Assembly: GCF_002879855.1 (NCBI RefSeq)
Contig: NZ_PNYB01000003.1
Span: forward strand, 62,001 to 126,000
Direction: 5' to 3'
DNA from: Trinickia soli
GTDB lineage: Bacteria > Pseudomonadota > Gammaproteobacteria > Burkholderiales > Burkholderiaceae
DNA length: 64,000 bases
The notes under the pieces are model-generated. The model saw only the letters and a list, made by a program, of their open reading frames with translations, ran no database searches and was not told the DNA's origin. Positions 28,850 through 37,682 of the stretch are shown piece after piece; positions within the stretch are counted from its first letter, which is position 1, and every line of letters begins with the position of its first letter. A program made the position numbers and the translations under genes.

Positions 28850-29459
28850 GCTTACATTTGCGCTCGCCATCATCGAGGGCCTTGCGATCCTCGCCTATGC
28901 TTTCTCGGGTTTCATCGAAGCGCGCAAGCGCCGGCTCGACGCGGTCGGCACCTTCCTCGTCGCACTGGCGACGGCGTTCGGCGGCGGCACCGTGCGCGAC
29001 GTGCTGCTCGAACGCCGGCCGTTTTACTGGGTCGAGCACCAGGCGTATGTCATCGTCATCTTCGCGCTGTCGCTGTTCGCGCCGGTTGTGCTGCGCATGG
29101 CCTCGCGCGTATTCAACGAACGTGCGCTGCTGATTGCCGATGCAATCGGGCTCGGCCTGTTCAGCATCTCGGGCACATCGATCGCGCTCGATGCACACAT
29201 GCCGCCGTTCATCGCCGTGATGATGGGGGTCGTTACGGGCGTGTTCGGCGGCATCATCCGCGACGTCGTCTGCAACGAGGTGCCGCTGCTGCTGCGCGAT
29301 TCACGCCCCTACGCCACCTGCGCGTTCGCCGGTTGCTGGCTTTTTCTGCTGCTCGATCATCTGCAGGTGGATTCGGTCTACAGCGTCATCGCCGCCACGA
29401 GCTTCATCCTCATCGCACGGCTCATCACGTTCAAGTTCAACGTGCGCCTGCCGCATTGA
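28830..29459 (+). CDS. Trimeric intracellular cation channel-like (UPF0126) membrane protein
   Basis: 209 aa with seven hydrophobic segments. The UPF0126 repeat appears twice: AYAFSGFIEARKRRLDAVGT with GGGTVRDVLL, then SISGTSIALD with GVFGGIIRDVVCNEVPLLLR, giving the internal pseudo-symmetry of TRIC-like potassium-permeable channels. ATG 28830 lies inside the Smr gene (20-base overlap, different frame), pointing to translational coupling. Close bacterial homologues include YicG/YadS; physiological role uncertain. Confidence 0.9.
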   Translation: MATVHPRLTFALAIIEGLAILAYAFSGFIEARKRRLDAVGTFLVALATAFGGGTVRDVLLERRPFYWVEHQAYVIVIFALSLFAPVVLRMASRVFNERALLIADAIGLGLFSISGTSIALDAHMPPFIAVMMGVVTGVFGGIIRDVVCNEVPLLLRDSRPYATCAFAGCWLFLLLDHLQVDSVYSVIAATSFILIARLITFKFNVRLPH

Positions 29460-29523
29460 CGAATGCGGTGAGCGCGCGTCGATGATGCGCGGCCGGGCCT
29501 TGGCGCGAGCGCCAACAGCCACG

Positions 29524-30411
29524 CTATTGCGCCGTTACATGGACCGCGACGTCGACGGTGTGCGCTCCCCCGCCAAGGATGATGCCGCGCAGCAGCGACA
29601 CGTCGCTGTAGTCGCGCCCGACGGCAAGCGTGACGTGGTCGAGATCGGCCAGGACATCGTTGGTCGGATCGAGATCGACCCAGCCTGTGTCAGGGCAGAA
29701 CACCGATACCCAGGCATGCGACGCATCCGCGCCGATCAGGCGCGGCGCACCGGCCGGCGGCAACGTGCGCAGATAGCCGCTGACATAGCGCGACGCCAAT
29801 CCGAGCGAACGCAGGCAACCGATCATCACCTGTGCGAAATCCTGGCACACGCCTTGACGCAGACGGAAGGCGCGCAGTGCAGGCGTGTCGAATGCGGTGG
29901 CTTGCGGCTCGTAGGTGAACCCGGCATGAATCCGATGCATGAGGTCGATCGCGCCCGCGATGATCGGCACGCCCGGTGCAAAGCTCGGCAGCGCGTAAGC
30001 GCGCAGTTCCGGCGCGAGCTCGATATTCGGCGAGGCGAAGACAAATTCGCTTTCGGGCCGGTATGGGCCGCCCGCGCGAAAACGCAGCTGCGCGGCGACA
30101 TCCTCCCAAGTCGGCGTCGCCGACGCATCGAGGGCGCCCCAGCGCGGCGTCAGCACGACTGTCGTTTCGCTCGTCACGAGCAGGCTCTCGTGCGGCGCAT
30201 CGAACGAAAAGTAACGCACTTCATTGCCAAAAGCGTCGATGCGCGCGCTCTCATACGACGGCGCCGGATCGATGCTCACGTGATGCGTCACGACGCGCTG
30301 CCAGGGGCGATCGAGAGGTCTGACCGTCGCGAGATGCAGCGCCGTCTCGACCGGCGTCGAATAGCGATAGGTCGTCGTATGCGAGACCGACAATCGGACT
30401 TCGGCGCTCAT
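29524..30411 (-). CDS. Transglutaminase-like cysteine peptidase, short form (set B)
   Basis: 295 aa from Met-Ser-Ala-Glu-Val (30411), overlapping the stop of the upstream ATP-grasp/alpha-E gene by four bases (ATGA). The bacterial transglutaminase N-terminal beta domain (about 1-115) precedes the papain-like core with intact triad: Cys189 (RQGVCQDFA), His232 (ASHAWVSV) and Asp248 (WVDLDPTN). No signal peptide, so cytoplasmic. In this gene neighbourhood such proteins are predicted to cleave or transfer peptides made by the ATP-grasp partners. Last gene of a five-gene minus-strand cluster. Confidence 0.9.
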   Translation of the reverse strand: MSAEVRLSVSHTTTYRYSTPVETALHLATVRPLDRPWQRVVTHHVSIDPAPSYESARIDAFGNEVRYFSFDAPHESLLVTSETTVVLTPRWGALDASATPTWEDVAAQLRFRAGGPYRPESEFVFASPNIELAPELRAYALPSFAPGVPIIAGAIDLMHRIHAGFTYEPQATAFDTPALRAFRLRQGVCQDFAQVMIGCLRSLGLASRYVSGYLRTLPPAGAPRLIGADASHAWVSVFCPDTGWVDLDPTNDVLADLDHVTLAVGRDYSDVSLLRGIILGGGAHTVDVAVHVTAQ

Positions 30412-33056
30412 GACGACACCCTCGACGCAAGCGCGTGCTCCGCGTGAATGAAGTAGCGCGCACTGATCTCGTTCGATGCCGCCGCGACATGCGCCGCAAG
30501 CTCGTCGCAGAGCCCGGTGAGCGTCGCGTAGCGGCCCGTTGCGTCGGTCGCGCAAAGGCGCTCGAGCGACGGCAGCGACGATGCCGGCGGCATCGCCTCG
30601 CCGAACGGCCGGCGCGGCGGCCCGCCCGCCGCCGCTGCGATCTCGTCGAGCTTCTTTGCAAGCCGCTCATAAACGCCGTACAACCCACGCGGATTGGTCG
30701 GGTCGACGACGACCAGATCGAGCAGCGCCGGCACTTCGAGCCGCCCGGGATAGAGCGAGCGGTAGGTCAGCGTGCTGTCGAAGAATTGCAGCAGACAATC
30801 GAAACCGGCCGTCGTGGCCAATACGCCAGCGTCGGCCACGACGTGCAGGAACGTCGTCATGCCGATCACGCGTTCGATATGACGGCCTGCGAAAAGCAGT
30901 CGCCATGCTTCGTCGCGCACCATGCGATCGCCCTGTGCGCCGCTGACCGCCGACAGCTGCATCGCCAGCGTTTCGAGCGCGCTCAATAGCGCGACCCGAT
31001 CGTACGATTCGTGGTGCTCCTCGCGTCCCGCCTCGCCGCCCTCGTTCGCGTGACTGCCGACAGGCGGAGCGAGCGATAACGCATGCAGCGCATCGCGAAA
31101 ATCGTTGCGCGCAGCGAGTATCGTGCGCCAGTGATCGTTCGAGAGCCGTGCGCGGATCTCGCCGCAGGCTCGGGCCTGGCTCGCAATGGTCCGGCCCACG
31201 CTCGCCGTCCCCGAATGCTCATGCAAGCCCACGGCGAGCGCGTGCTCGAACGCGTGCCGCGTAGCGCGCACGGCCGGGTCGTCAGCCGGGATCAGTTCGA
31301 AGCGCGCGGCCAGTTCGGTCAGCGTGGGGAGCATGTCCCCGGCATCCTGGTTGTCGAGCGATTCGAGGATCAAGCGAGCGAGCCGGACGCTGTTTTCCGC
31401 ACGCTCGCAATAGCGGCCGGCCCAAAACAGGTTCTCGGCGGCCCGGCTCGATACCGTGCGGTGACGATGCGCGAAATCGCCGGGCTTCATCGGCGAAGGC
31501 AGCAGCGAGAAGCTCGACCCGGGCCGGCTCGACAGCACCCAGGTATCGACGCTGCTGCCGCCGGACTGCATCGACACGCTCGTTTGCCGCTCCCCAGCCA
31601 TGCGCGTGAATGCGCCCGGCAGCACATTCCAGCCACCCGAGATATCGGCGATCGCATAGACGCGCAGCGAGCACGGCCGGTGGGTCAACGCGCCGTCCTC
31701 GTAGCGCGGCATGCAGGAATGCGGCAACGGCGCCTGTATCGTGAACGCGTCGGGCGCCGCTGCGATACGCGCATGCCAATCGGCGAGCCGTTGCGGGCCC
31801 GCCGCCAACCCCGGCGGCATATCGGACGAAGCCGGATGAGGCAGCCCGCTCCATGTCGGGACGAGCCATCCTTCGGCGAGCTTTGTCAGTGCATCCTCCC
31901 GGACGGCGTCCTCGCCACACCACCAACTCGCGACGCTCGGCAATTCGAGCGTCTCACCGAACAGCGCATCGACGATGCCGGGCAGGAATCCATGCAATGC
32001 CGCAGATTCGAGGATGCTCGCGCCCGGCGCGTTGGAGACGACGACATTGCCTGCGCGCATGACCTGCAACAGGCCCGGCACGCCGATGGTCGAATCGGCG
32101 CGCAGTTCCACGGGATCGCAAAAGCTGTCGTCCAGCCGGCGCAGCAGACCATGCACGCGTTCGAGACCGGCCAGTGTCTTCAGATAGAGCTTGTCGCCGC
32201 GCACCGTGAGATCGGTGCCTTCGACCAGCGTCAACCCGAGATAGCGGGAAAGGAACGCGTGTTCGAAGTAAGTCTCGCTGAAGGGGCCGGGACTCAGCAA
32301 AGCGATATGCGGCGAGCCTGCCCGGGTGCGGCGCTCGTCTTCTGTCATGGTCGTGCGCGCCGCCTGCGCGAGCGTGGCAATGAGCTGCGAATACGACGGC
32401 GCGAGGCGCCGCACGCCCAGCGAACGAAACGGCTCGGCAAAGAGGCTCGCGACGATGAGCCGGTTCTCGAGCGCATAGCCGAGCCCCGAGGGGGCCTGCG
32501 TCTTGTGCCCCATGACGGTCCATTGGCCACCCGGGCCGCGTGCGAGATCGACCCCCACGATTTGCAGGTATCGGCCGCCGGGCGGGACGGCGCCTTTCAT
32601 CGCGCGCAGATAGCCCGGATGCCCGAATACGAGCGCCGGCGGCAACAGGCCGCGCTCGAGGATCGTCTGCGAGCCGTAGATATCGGCGATGAGTGCTTCG
32701 AGCAAACGTGCTCGCTGGGCGACGCCGCGCTCGATCACCGCCCATTCGTCCTCGCCGACGATAAAAGGCAGCACGTCGAGCGCCCACGGCCGCGGTTCGC
32801 CGTTATCGGCGTAGGCGTTGTAGGTGATGTCGTTGTCGCGGACCTGCCGGGCGACCACCGTCGCCGCGTGCTCGAGGCCGGCCACGCCGTCTTCGCCGAG
32901 GAGCCCGAAAAAACGCCGCCAGGGCGCGCGCAGCAGCCCCGCGTCGTCGCGCATCTCGTCCCAATGGCCGGCGCGTGCGGGAACGTCGCACAAGCGCGCG
33001 AGAACATCGTTGACGTCATCTGCGACATCGAACGGCAAGATCGATTGGAAAGGCAA
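30408..33056 (-). CDS. Circularly permuted ATP-grasp fused to alpha-E domain (set B)
   Basis: 882 aa. Residues ~1-515 are the DUF404/DUF407-type circularly permuted ATP-grasp (PFIVGEDEWAVIERGVAQRA, LLEALIADIYGSQTILERGL, SGLGYALENRLIVASLF, SPGPFSETYFEHAFLSRYLG, ELRADSTIGVPGLLQVMRAG-N). Residues ~535-870 are an alpha-E domain (ENLFWAGRYCERAENSVRLA). Where the stand-alone paralogue at 37683 has the ATP-binding Gly-rich loop, this protein has a shorter Pro-rich stretch (GWLVPTWSGLPHPASS), so nucleotide use may be altered or lost. Starts 18 bases after the DUF2126 gene. Confidence 0.9.
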   Translation of the reverse strand: MPFQSILPFDVADDVNDVLARLCDVPARAGHWDEMRDDAGLLRAPWRRFFGLLGEDGVAGLEHAATVVARQVRDNDITYNAYADNGEPRPWALDVLPFIVGEDEWAVIERGVAQRARLLEALIADIYGSQTILERGLLPPALVFGHPGYLRAMKGAVPPGGRYLQIVGVDLARGPGGQWTVMGHKTQAPSGLGYALENRLIVASLFAEPFRSLGVRRLAPSYSQLIATLAQAARTTMTEDERRTRAGSPHIALLSPGPFSETYFEHAFLSRYLGLTLVEGTDLTVRGDKLYLKTLAGLERVHGLLRRLDDSFCDPVELRADSTIGVPGLLQVMRAGNVVVSNAPGASILESAALHGFLPGIVDALFGETLELPSVASWWCGEDAVREDALTKLAEGWLVPTWSGLPHPASSDMPPGLAAGPQRLADWHARIAAAPDAFTIQAPLPHSCMPRYEDGALTHRPCSLRVYAIADISGGWNVLPGAFTRMAGERQTSVSMQSGGSSVDTWVLSSRPGSSFSLLPSPMKPGDFAHRHRTVSSRAAENLFWAGRYCERAENSVRLARLILESLDNQDAGDMLPTLTELAARFELIPADDPAVRATRHAFEHALAVGLHEHSGTASVGRTIASQARACGEIRARLSNDHWRTILAARNDFRDALHALSLAPPVGSHANEGGEAGREEHHESYDRVALLSALETLAMQLSAVSGAQGDRMVRDEAWRLLFAGRHIERVIGMTTFLHVVADAGVLATTAGFDCLLQFFDSTLTYRSLYPGRLEVPALLDLVVVDPTNPRGLYGVYERLAKKLDEIAAAAGGPPRRPFGEAMPPASSLPSLERLCATDATGRYATLTGLCDELAAHVAAASNEISARYFIHAEHALASRVSS

Positions 33057-33074
33057 ATTGCTCTCTGGCTTCGG

Positions 33075-36000
33075 TCAGTCGTCGAACCCGGCCCGACGCA
33101 GATCGAGTGTAAAAGGCATCTCGAGGCTGCGCTCGCGCGTTTTCACGGACATCGGCCCGGGTGTATGGCCGATCGTGAGAAAACGCGCGCGCTGCCGACT
33201 CTGCGCTTCATAGGCGTTGACAGGAAACGTCTGATAATTGCGTCCACCCGGATGGGCGACATGATACTGGCATCCGCCGAGAGATCGCCCGGCCCACGTG
33301 TCGACCAAATCGAAGGTGAGCGGCGCATGCGTGCCGATGGTCGGGTGCAGCGACGCGGCCGGCTGCCACGCGCGGTATCGCACGCCCGCCACATACTCGC
33401 TCGTGCGGCCCGTAGGTTGCAACGGCACCGGCACGCCATTGATCGTTACCGTGTGGCGATTTTCATTGAGACCGAGCACGCGCACCTCGATACGTTCGAG
33501 CGACGAATCGACGAAGCGCACCGTGCCGCCGGGCGCCCCTTCTTCCCCCATCACATGCCAAGGCTCCAGTGCATGGCGCAGCGTCAGCGCGACGCCGCTC
33601 GCGTTGAACTCGCCGACGAGCGGAAAGCGGAACTCGAAATGCGGCGCGAACCATGTGCGCTCAAATGCATAGCCGGCCTCGCGCATGTCGGCCAGCACAT
33701 CGTCGAAATCCATCTGCACGAAGACGCCGAGCATGAAGCGATCGTGCAGCTCCGTGCCCCAGCGCGTGAGCCGCGTTGTATACGGCGTGCGCCAGAAGCG
33801 TGCCACGAGTGCGCGCAGCAACAACTGTTGCGCAAGACTCATGCGCGCGTGCGGCGGCATCTCGAATCCGCGCAACTCCAGCAGTCCGAGGCGGCCGGTC
33901 GGCCCGTCGGGGGAATAGAGCTTGTCGACGCAAAACTCGGCGCGGTGCGTGTTGCCCGTCACGTCGATGAGAATATTGCGCAGCGTGCGGTCGATGAGCC
34001 ACGGCGGCACCGATTGCCCGCCCTCGCCGAGCGTCGCCAGCCGATCGAGCTGGCGCTGCAACTCGCGAAAAGCGATTTCGAGTTCGTAGACCTGGTCGTT
34101 ACGCGCCTCGTCGACGCGCGGCGCCTGGCTCGTCGGGCCGATGAACAACCCGGAAAAAAGGTACGACAGCGACGGATGGTTGTGCCAATAGGCGATCAGG
34201 CTCGCGAGCAAATCCGGGCGGCGCAAAAACGGACTGTCCGCAGGGGTCGCCGCGCCGAGCACCATGTGATTGCCGCCACCGGTGCCGGTATGGCGGCCAT
34301 CGAGCATGAACTTCTCGGGGCCGAGATACGATTCGTGCGCAGCGCGATAGAGAAACTCCGTGCGTTCGACCAGTTCGTCCCAGTTCGAAGCCGGATGAAT
34401 ATTGACTTCGACCACGCCGGGATCGGGCGTCACCTGGAGCACCTTGAGGCGCGCGTCGCGCGGCGGCGGATAGCCTTCGAGCACAACCTTGACTTGAAGG
34501 TCCGTCGCCGTCGCCTCCACGGCGGCCAGCAAGTCCAGATAATCGTCGAGTACGGCCAGCGGCGGCATGAACACATACAGCGCCCCGCCCTTGCGCCCGG
34601 AGGCCGACGCACTGGCCTCGGCCTGCGGCCCGGCCGCGCGCGCCGGATCGCGCGCTTCCACGCACAGTGCCGTGCGCCGTACCCCCGACGCCGACTCGCC
34701 GTGCTTCGGCACGCCCACATCGGGCGCGGGGGCGCCGCGACCTTCCACGGACGCCACATGCGCACGCGCGCTGGTCGCGCGATCGGCACCGGCAGCGTGC
34801 GGCGCGTACTGCACGCGCAGTTGCGCGGCGGCGCGCAATTCCCCAGGCGGCCCGAACGGATCGTGCTCATGCAGCCACGGATAATCGGCTGCGCTGACCC
34901 AGGGAAGCGAATCGAGCGGCAAGCGGTAGCCCATCGGCGAATCGCCGGGCATCAGGTACATGCGCTCGTCGCGAAAAAACCAGGGGCCCGTGGCCCAACG
35001 CGGCCCCGCAAGCGTGGCGGCCGTATCGCGTTCGCGCGACAGCGGCAGCGCGTAGCCCGTCACGGCCGACAGCCCTGCATCGAAGACACGTCGCAGTCGC
35101 AGCCGTTCGAGTTCGTCGTCGAGACGCGAGTCGAAGGGATCGACGTTGATCGGTAGACGCCGCTCGCGCCAGAGGTAGTACCAGACATCTTCGTAGCCGG
35201 GCTGGATGTAGCTGTCGTCGAGTGCGAGCTTGTCCGCGAGATGACGAATGAACCGCTGCGCATCGTCCGACGTATAGTGCATCGGCTCTCGCTCATCGGC
35301 GAAACGCGTCGGATCGTGCCAGCACGGTTCGCCGTCAGTACGCCAATACAGCGAAAGTGCCCAGCGCGGCAATTGTTCGCCCGGATACCACTTGCCCTGC
35401 CCCATGTGCAGAAACCCGTTCGCGCCATAGCGCGCGCGCAGCTTGTCCATCAGCGAAACCGCATAGCCACGCTTGGTGGGCCCGAGCGCATCCGTGTTCC
35501 ACTCGGCGGCATCCCGATCGCGCACCGAAACGAAGGTGGGCTCGCCACCCATCGTGAGTCGCACGTCCATCGCCTGTAGATCTGCGTCGACCTGCGCGCC
35601 CACGCGCTCCACCGCCATCCAGACGGCTTCGTCGTACGGCTTCGTCACGCGCGGCGTCTCCAGCACGCGCGTAATCGACATCGAATGGGCGAATTCGACC
35701 TCGCACTCGTCGAGCGCGCCCGACACCGGCGCCGCGCTGCCGGGCTGCGGCGTGCAAGCGACGGGGATATGGCCTTCGCCGGCCAGCAGCCCCGAAGTGG
35801 GATCGAACCCGATCCACCCGGCGCCCGGCAAAAAGACCTCGCACCACGCATGCAGATCGGTGAAGTCGGCCTCGGGACCGGAGGGGCCGTCGAGCGCTTT
35901 CTCGTCAGGCGCGAGCTGCAACAGATAGCCCGAAACGAAGCGGGCGGCCAACCCGAGTTGGCGCAGCGTTTCCACGAGCAGCCAACCGGTGTCGCGACAG

Positions 36001-36539
36001 GAACCGGAGCGCTTCTCCAGCGTCTCCTCCGGCGTTTGCACGCCAGGCTCCATGCGGATCAGATAGCCGACTTCCTGCGCGAGCCGCTGATTGAGCGCCA
36101 CGAGAAAGTCGACCGTGCCGCACGGCTTTCGATCGATGCTTTCGACGAAGGCGGCGAAGCGCGGCGTCGGCTCCGCGGTACGTTCGAGATACGGCGCGAG
36201 TTCAGCCGCGAGCGCGGGCGCGTACTCGAACGGGAAGGTCTGCGCCTCGGGTTCGAGGAAGAAGTCGAACGGGTTGTAGACGGACATCTCCGCCACGAGG
36301 TCCACCGTGACGCGAAACTCGCACGTAGGCTCGGGAAACGTGAGGCGGGCCTGGTAGTTCGCAAAGGCATCCTGCTGCCAGTTGACGAAGTGATGCGCCG
36401 GCTCGACGCGCATCGAATAGCTGAGGATAGGCGTGCGACAGTGCGGCGCCGGCCGCAGTCTGACCACTTGCGGGCCGAGCGTCACCAGGCGGTCATAACG
36501 GTACTGCGTGACGTGAGTTAGGGCGACGCGGATCGACAC
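33075..36539 (-). CDS. Transglutaminase-DUF2126 giant protein (set A)
   Basis: 1154 aa from GTG 36539 (Val-Ser-Ile-Arg read as Met; GAGG ten bases upstream); an in-frame ATG at 36581 would add 14 residues and overlap the previous gene. Residues ~1-300 are a bacterial transglutaminase with triad Cys181 (RSGSCRDTGW), His230 (DLHAWCEVF) and Asp246 (WIGFDPTSG). The rest is DUF2126, a glutamine-synthetase-like amidoligase domain by published fold prediction, seen in KVVLEGYPPPRDARLKVLQV, GRHTGTGGGNHMVLG and DKLYSPDGPTGRLGLLELRG. Residues ~595-660 are a low-complexity insert. One gene thus joins a probable ligase and peptidase. Confidence 0.9.
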   Translation of the reverse strand: MSIRVALTHVTQYRYDRLVTLGPQVVRLRPAPHCRTPILSYSMRVEPAHHFVNWQQDAFANYQARLTFPEPTCEFRVTVDLVAEMSVYNPFDFFLEPEAQTFPFEYAPALAAELAPYLERTAEPTPRFAAFVESIDRKPCGTVDFLVALNQRLAQEVGYLIRMEPGVQTPEETLEKRSGSCRDTGWLLVETLRQLGLAARFVSGYLLQLAPDEKALDGPSGPEADFTDLHAWCEVFLPGAGWIGFDPTSGLLAGEGHIPVACTPQPGSAAPVSGALDECEVEFAHSMSITRVLETPRVTKPYDEAVWMAVERVGAQVDADLQAMDVRLTMGGEPTFVSVRDRDAAEWNTDALGPTKRGYAVSLMDKLRARYGANGFLHMGQGKWYPGEQLPRWALSLYWRTDGEPCWHDPTRFADEREPMHYTSDDAQRFIRHLADKLALDDSYIQPGYEDVWYYLWRERRLPINVDPFDSRLDDELERLRLRRVFDAGLSAVTGYALPLSRERDTAATLAGPRWATGPWFFRDERMYLMPGDSPMGYRLPLDSLPWVSAADYPWLHEHDPFGPPGELRAAAQLRVQYAPHAAGADRATSARAHVASVEGRGAPAPDVGVPKHGESASGVRRTALCVEARDPARAAGPQAEASASASGRKGGALYVFMPPLAVLDDYLDLLAAVEATATDLQVKVVLEGYPPPRDARLKVLQVTPDPGVVEVNIHPASNWDELVERTEFLYRAAHESYLGPEKFMLDGRHTGTGGGNHMVLGAATPADSPFLRRPDLLASLIAYWHNHPSLSYLFSGLFIGPTSQAPRVDEARNDQVYELEIAFRELQRQLDRLATLGEGGQSVPPWLIDRTLRNILIDVTGNTHRAEFCVDKLYSPDGPTGRLGLLELRGFEMPPHARMSLAQQLLLRALVARFWRTPYTTRLTRWGTELHDRFMLGVFVQMDFDDVLADMREAGYAFERTWFAPHFEFRFPLVGEFNASGVALTLRHALEPWHVMGEEGAPGGTVRFVDSSLERIEVRVLGLNENRHTVTINGVPVPLQPTGRTSEYVAGVRYRAWQPAASLHPTIGTHAPLTFDLVDTWAGRSLGGCQYHVAHPGGRNYQTFPVNAYEAQSRQRARFLTIGHTPGPMSVKTRERSLEMPFTLDLRRAGFDD

Positions 36540-36584
36540 GTGTAAACCTCGACGAAAGTACCGGAACGATTCGGCCCGCAACGC

Positions 36585-37634
36585 TCATGCCGCGTGCGGC
36601 TGAATTTGCGATTGCGACTGCGACGAAGATTGCGAGGCCGCTTGCGACTGGCTCTGCGTTTGCACGACCGTGGGCTCCGGCGCGAGCGGCACGAGAAAGT
36701 CGCAGCTGATGCAACTGCCCAGCTCGTTGATGCGCGCAAGGAATTCGGTGAGCCAGAGATGCAGACCCTGGCGCAAAATGTCGGCGACCTGTACGGCGCG
36801 CACGTCCGCGTGCAAGCGAGCGACCATTGCTTCCGCCTGCGCCGAGCGCGCATTGCGCACGCGGCCGATGATCTGGCCGAGTTCGTCGAGACTGGCGGCG
36901 AGCGAGCGCGGCCAGTCCGCGCACAGAATCAACAAATGGGCGACGCGCTCGGGCACGATCACATCGCGGTAGACCTTGCGATAAACCTCGAAGCCCGACA
37001 CGGAGCGCAGCACCGCGGCCCAATGGTAGTAGTCGAGCGATTGCGCGAGCGGCTGCGCGGATGCCCCGCCGCGTTGTTCGAGCATCTCGTACTTCACATC
37101 GAGAATGCGCGCGGTGTTGTCGGCGCGCTCGAGAAACGTGCCGAGCCGCATGAAGTAAAACGCTTCGTCTCGCAGCATCGTGCCGAGCTGCACGCCGCGC
37201 GAGAGATGCGAGCGGAATTTGACCCATTCGAAGAACTCGCCCGGATCGCGCTCGAGAACGCCGTCGGCGAGCATGCGCTGCGCCTCGAGCCACGTCGTGT
37301 TGAGCGTTTCCCAGAGTTCGGTCGTGATCGAGCCGCGCACGGCCCGCGCGTTCTCGCGCGCCGCCCGCAAGCAATTGACGATCGACGAAAGGTTATCGCG
37401 ATCGCTCGACATGAATGCGATCACGTCGCGGCTCGCCATGCTCGGATGAGCGGCCGCATAGATGCCGGCGAGCTCCGAGATCGAGAGCATCGCTTTCCAT
37501 CCGAGCGCCGCGTATTCGTCCGATTGCGGGACGAGCGCAAGTTGGTAGTTCGCGTCGAGCATGCGGGCCGTATTCTCGGCGCGCTCGGTGTAGCGAGCCA
37601 TCCAGAAAAGGTGATCGGCGGTGCGACTTAGCAT
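36585..37634 (-). CDS. Alpha-E domain protein (set A)
   Basis: 349 aa. Starts LSRTADHLFWMARYTERAEN, the hallmark of alpha-E (DUF403) proteins, an all-helical domain found only beside circularly permuted ATP-grasp and transglutaminase genes. A Gln/Ser-rich tail (about 325-349) is extra. Function is inferred from constant linkage: probable scaffold or substrate-carrier for the ligase. It lies 48 bases after the ATP-grasp gene. Confidence 0.92.
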   Translation of the reverse strand: MLSRTADHLFWMARYTERAENTARMLDANYQLALVPQSDEYAALGWKAMLSISELAGIYAAAHPSMASRDVIAFMSSDRDNLSSIVNCLRAARENARAVRGSITTELWETLNTTWLEAQRMLADGVLERDPGEFFEWVKFRSHLSRGVQLGTMLRDEAFYFMRLGTFLERADNTARILDVKYEMLEQRGGASAQPLAQSLDYYHWAAVLRSVSGFEVYRKVYRDVIVPERVAHLLILCADWPRSLAASLDELGQIIGRVRNARSAQAEAMVARLHADVRAVQVADILRQGLHLWLTEFLARINELGSCISCDFLVPLAPEPTVVQTQSQSQAASQSSSQSQSQIQPHAA

Positions 37635-37682
37635 GGTGCCTCCGCAGGGGCGTTGATCGAACGAGGTGCGAGACCGCGCGAA

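Noticed and set aside
31083-35156. Very long plus-strand open frame (over 1350 codons) opposite the ATP-grasp and transglutaminase genes.
   Set aside because: It is the antisense shadow of high-GC genes: Arg/His-rich translation, no family motifs, no ribosome-binding site, and it crosses two well-supported minus-strand genes.
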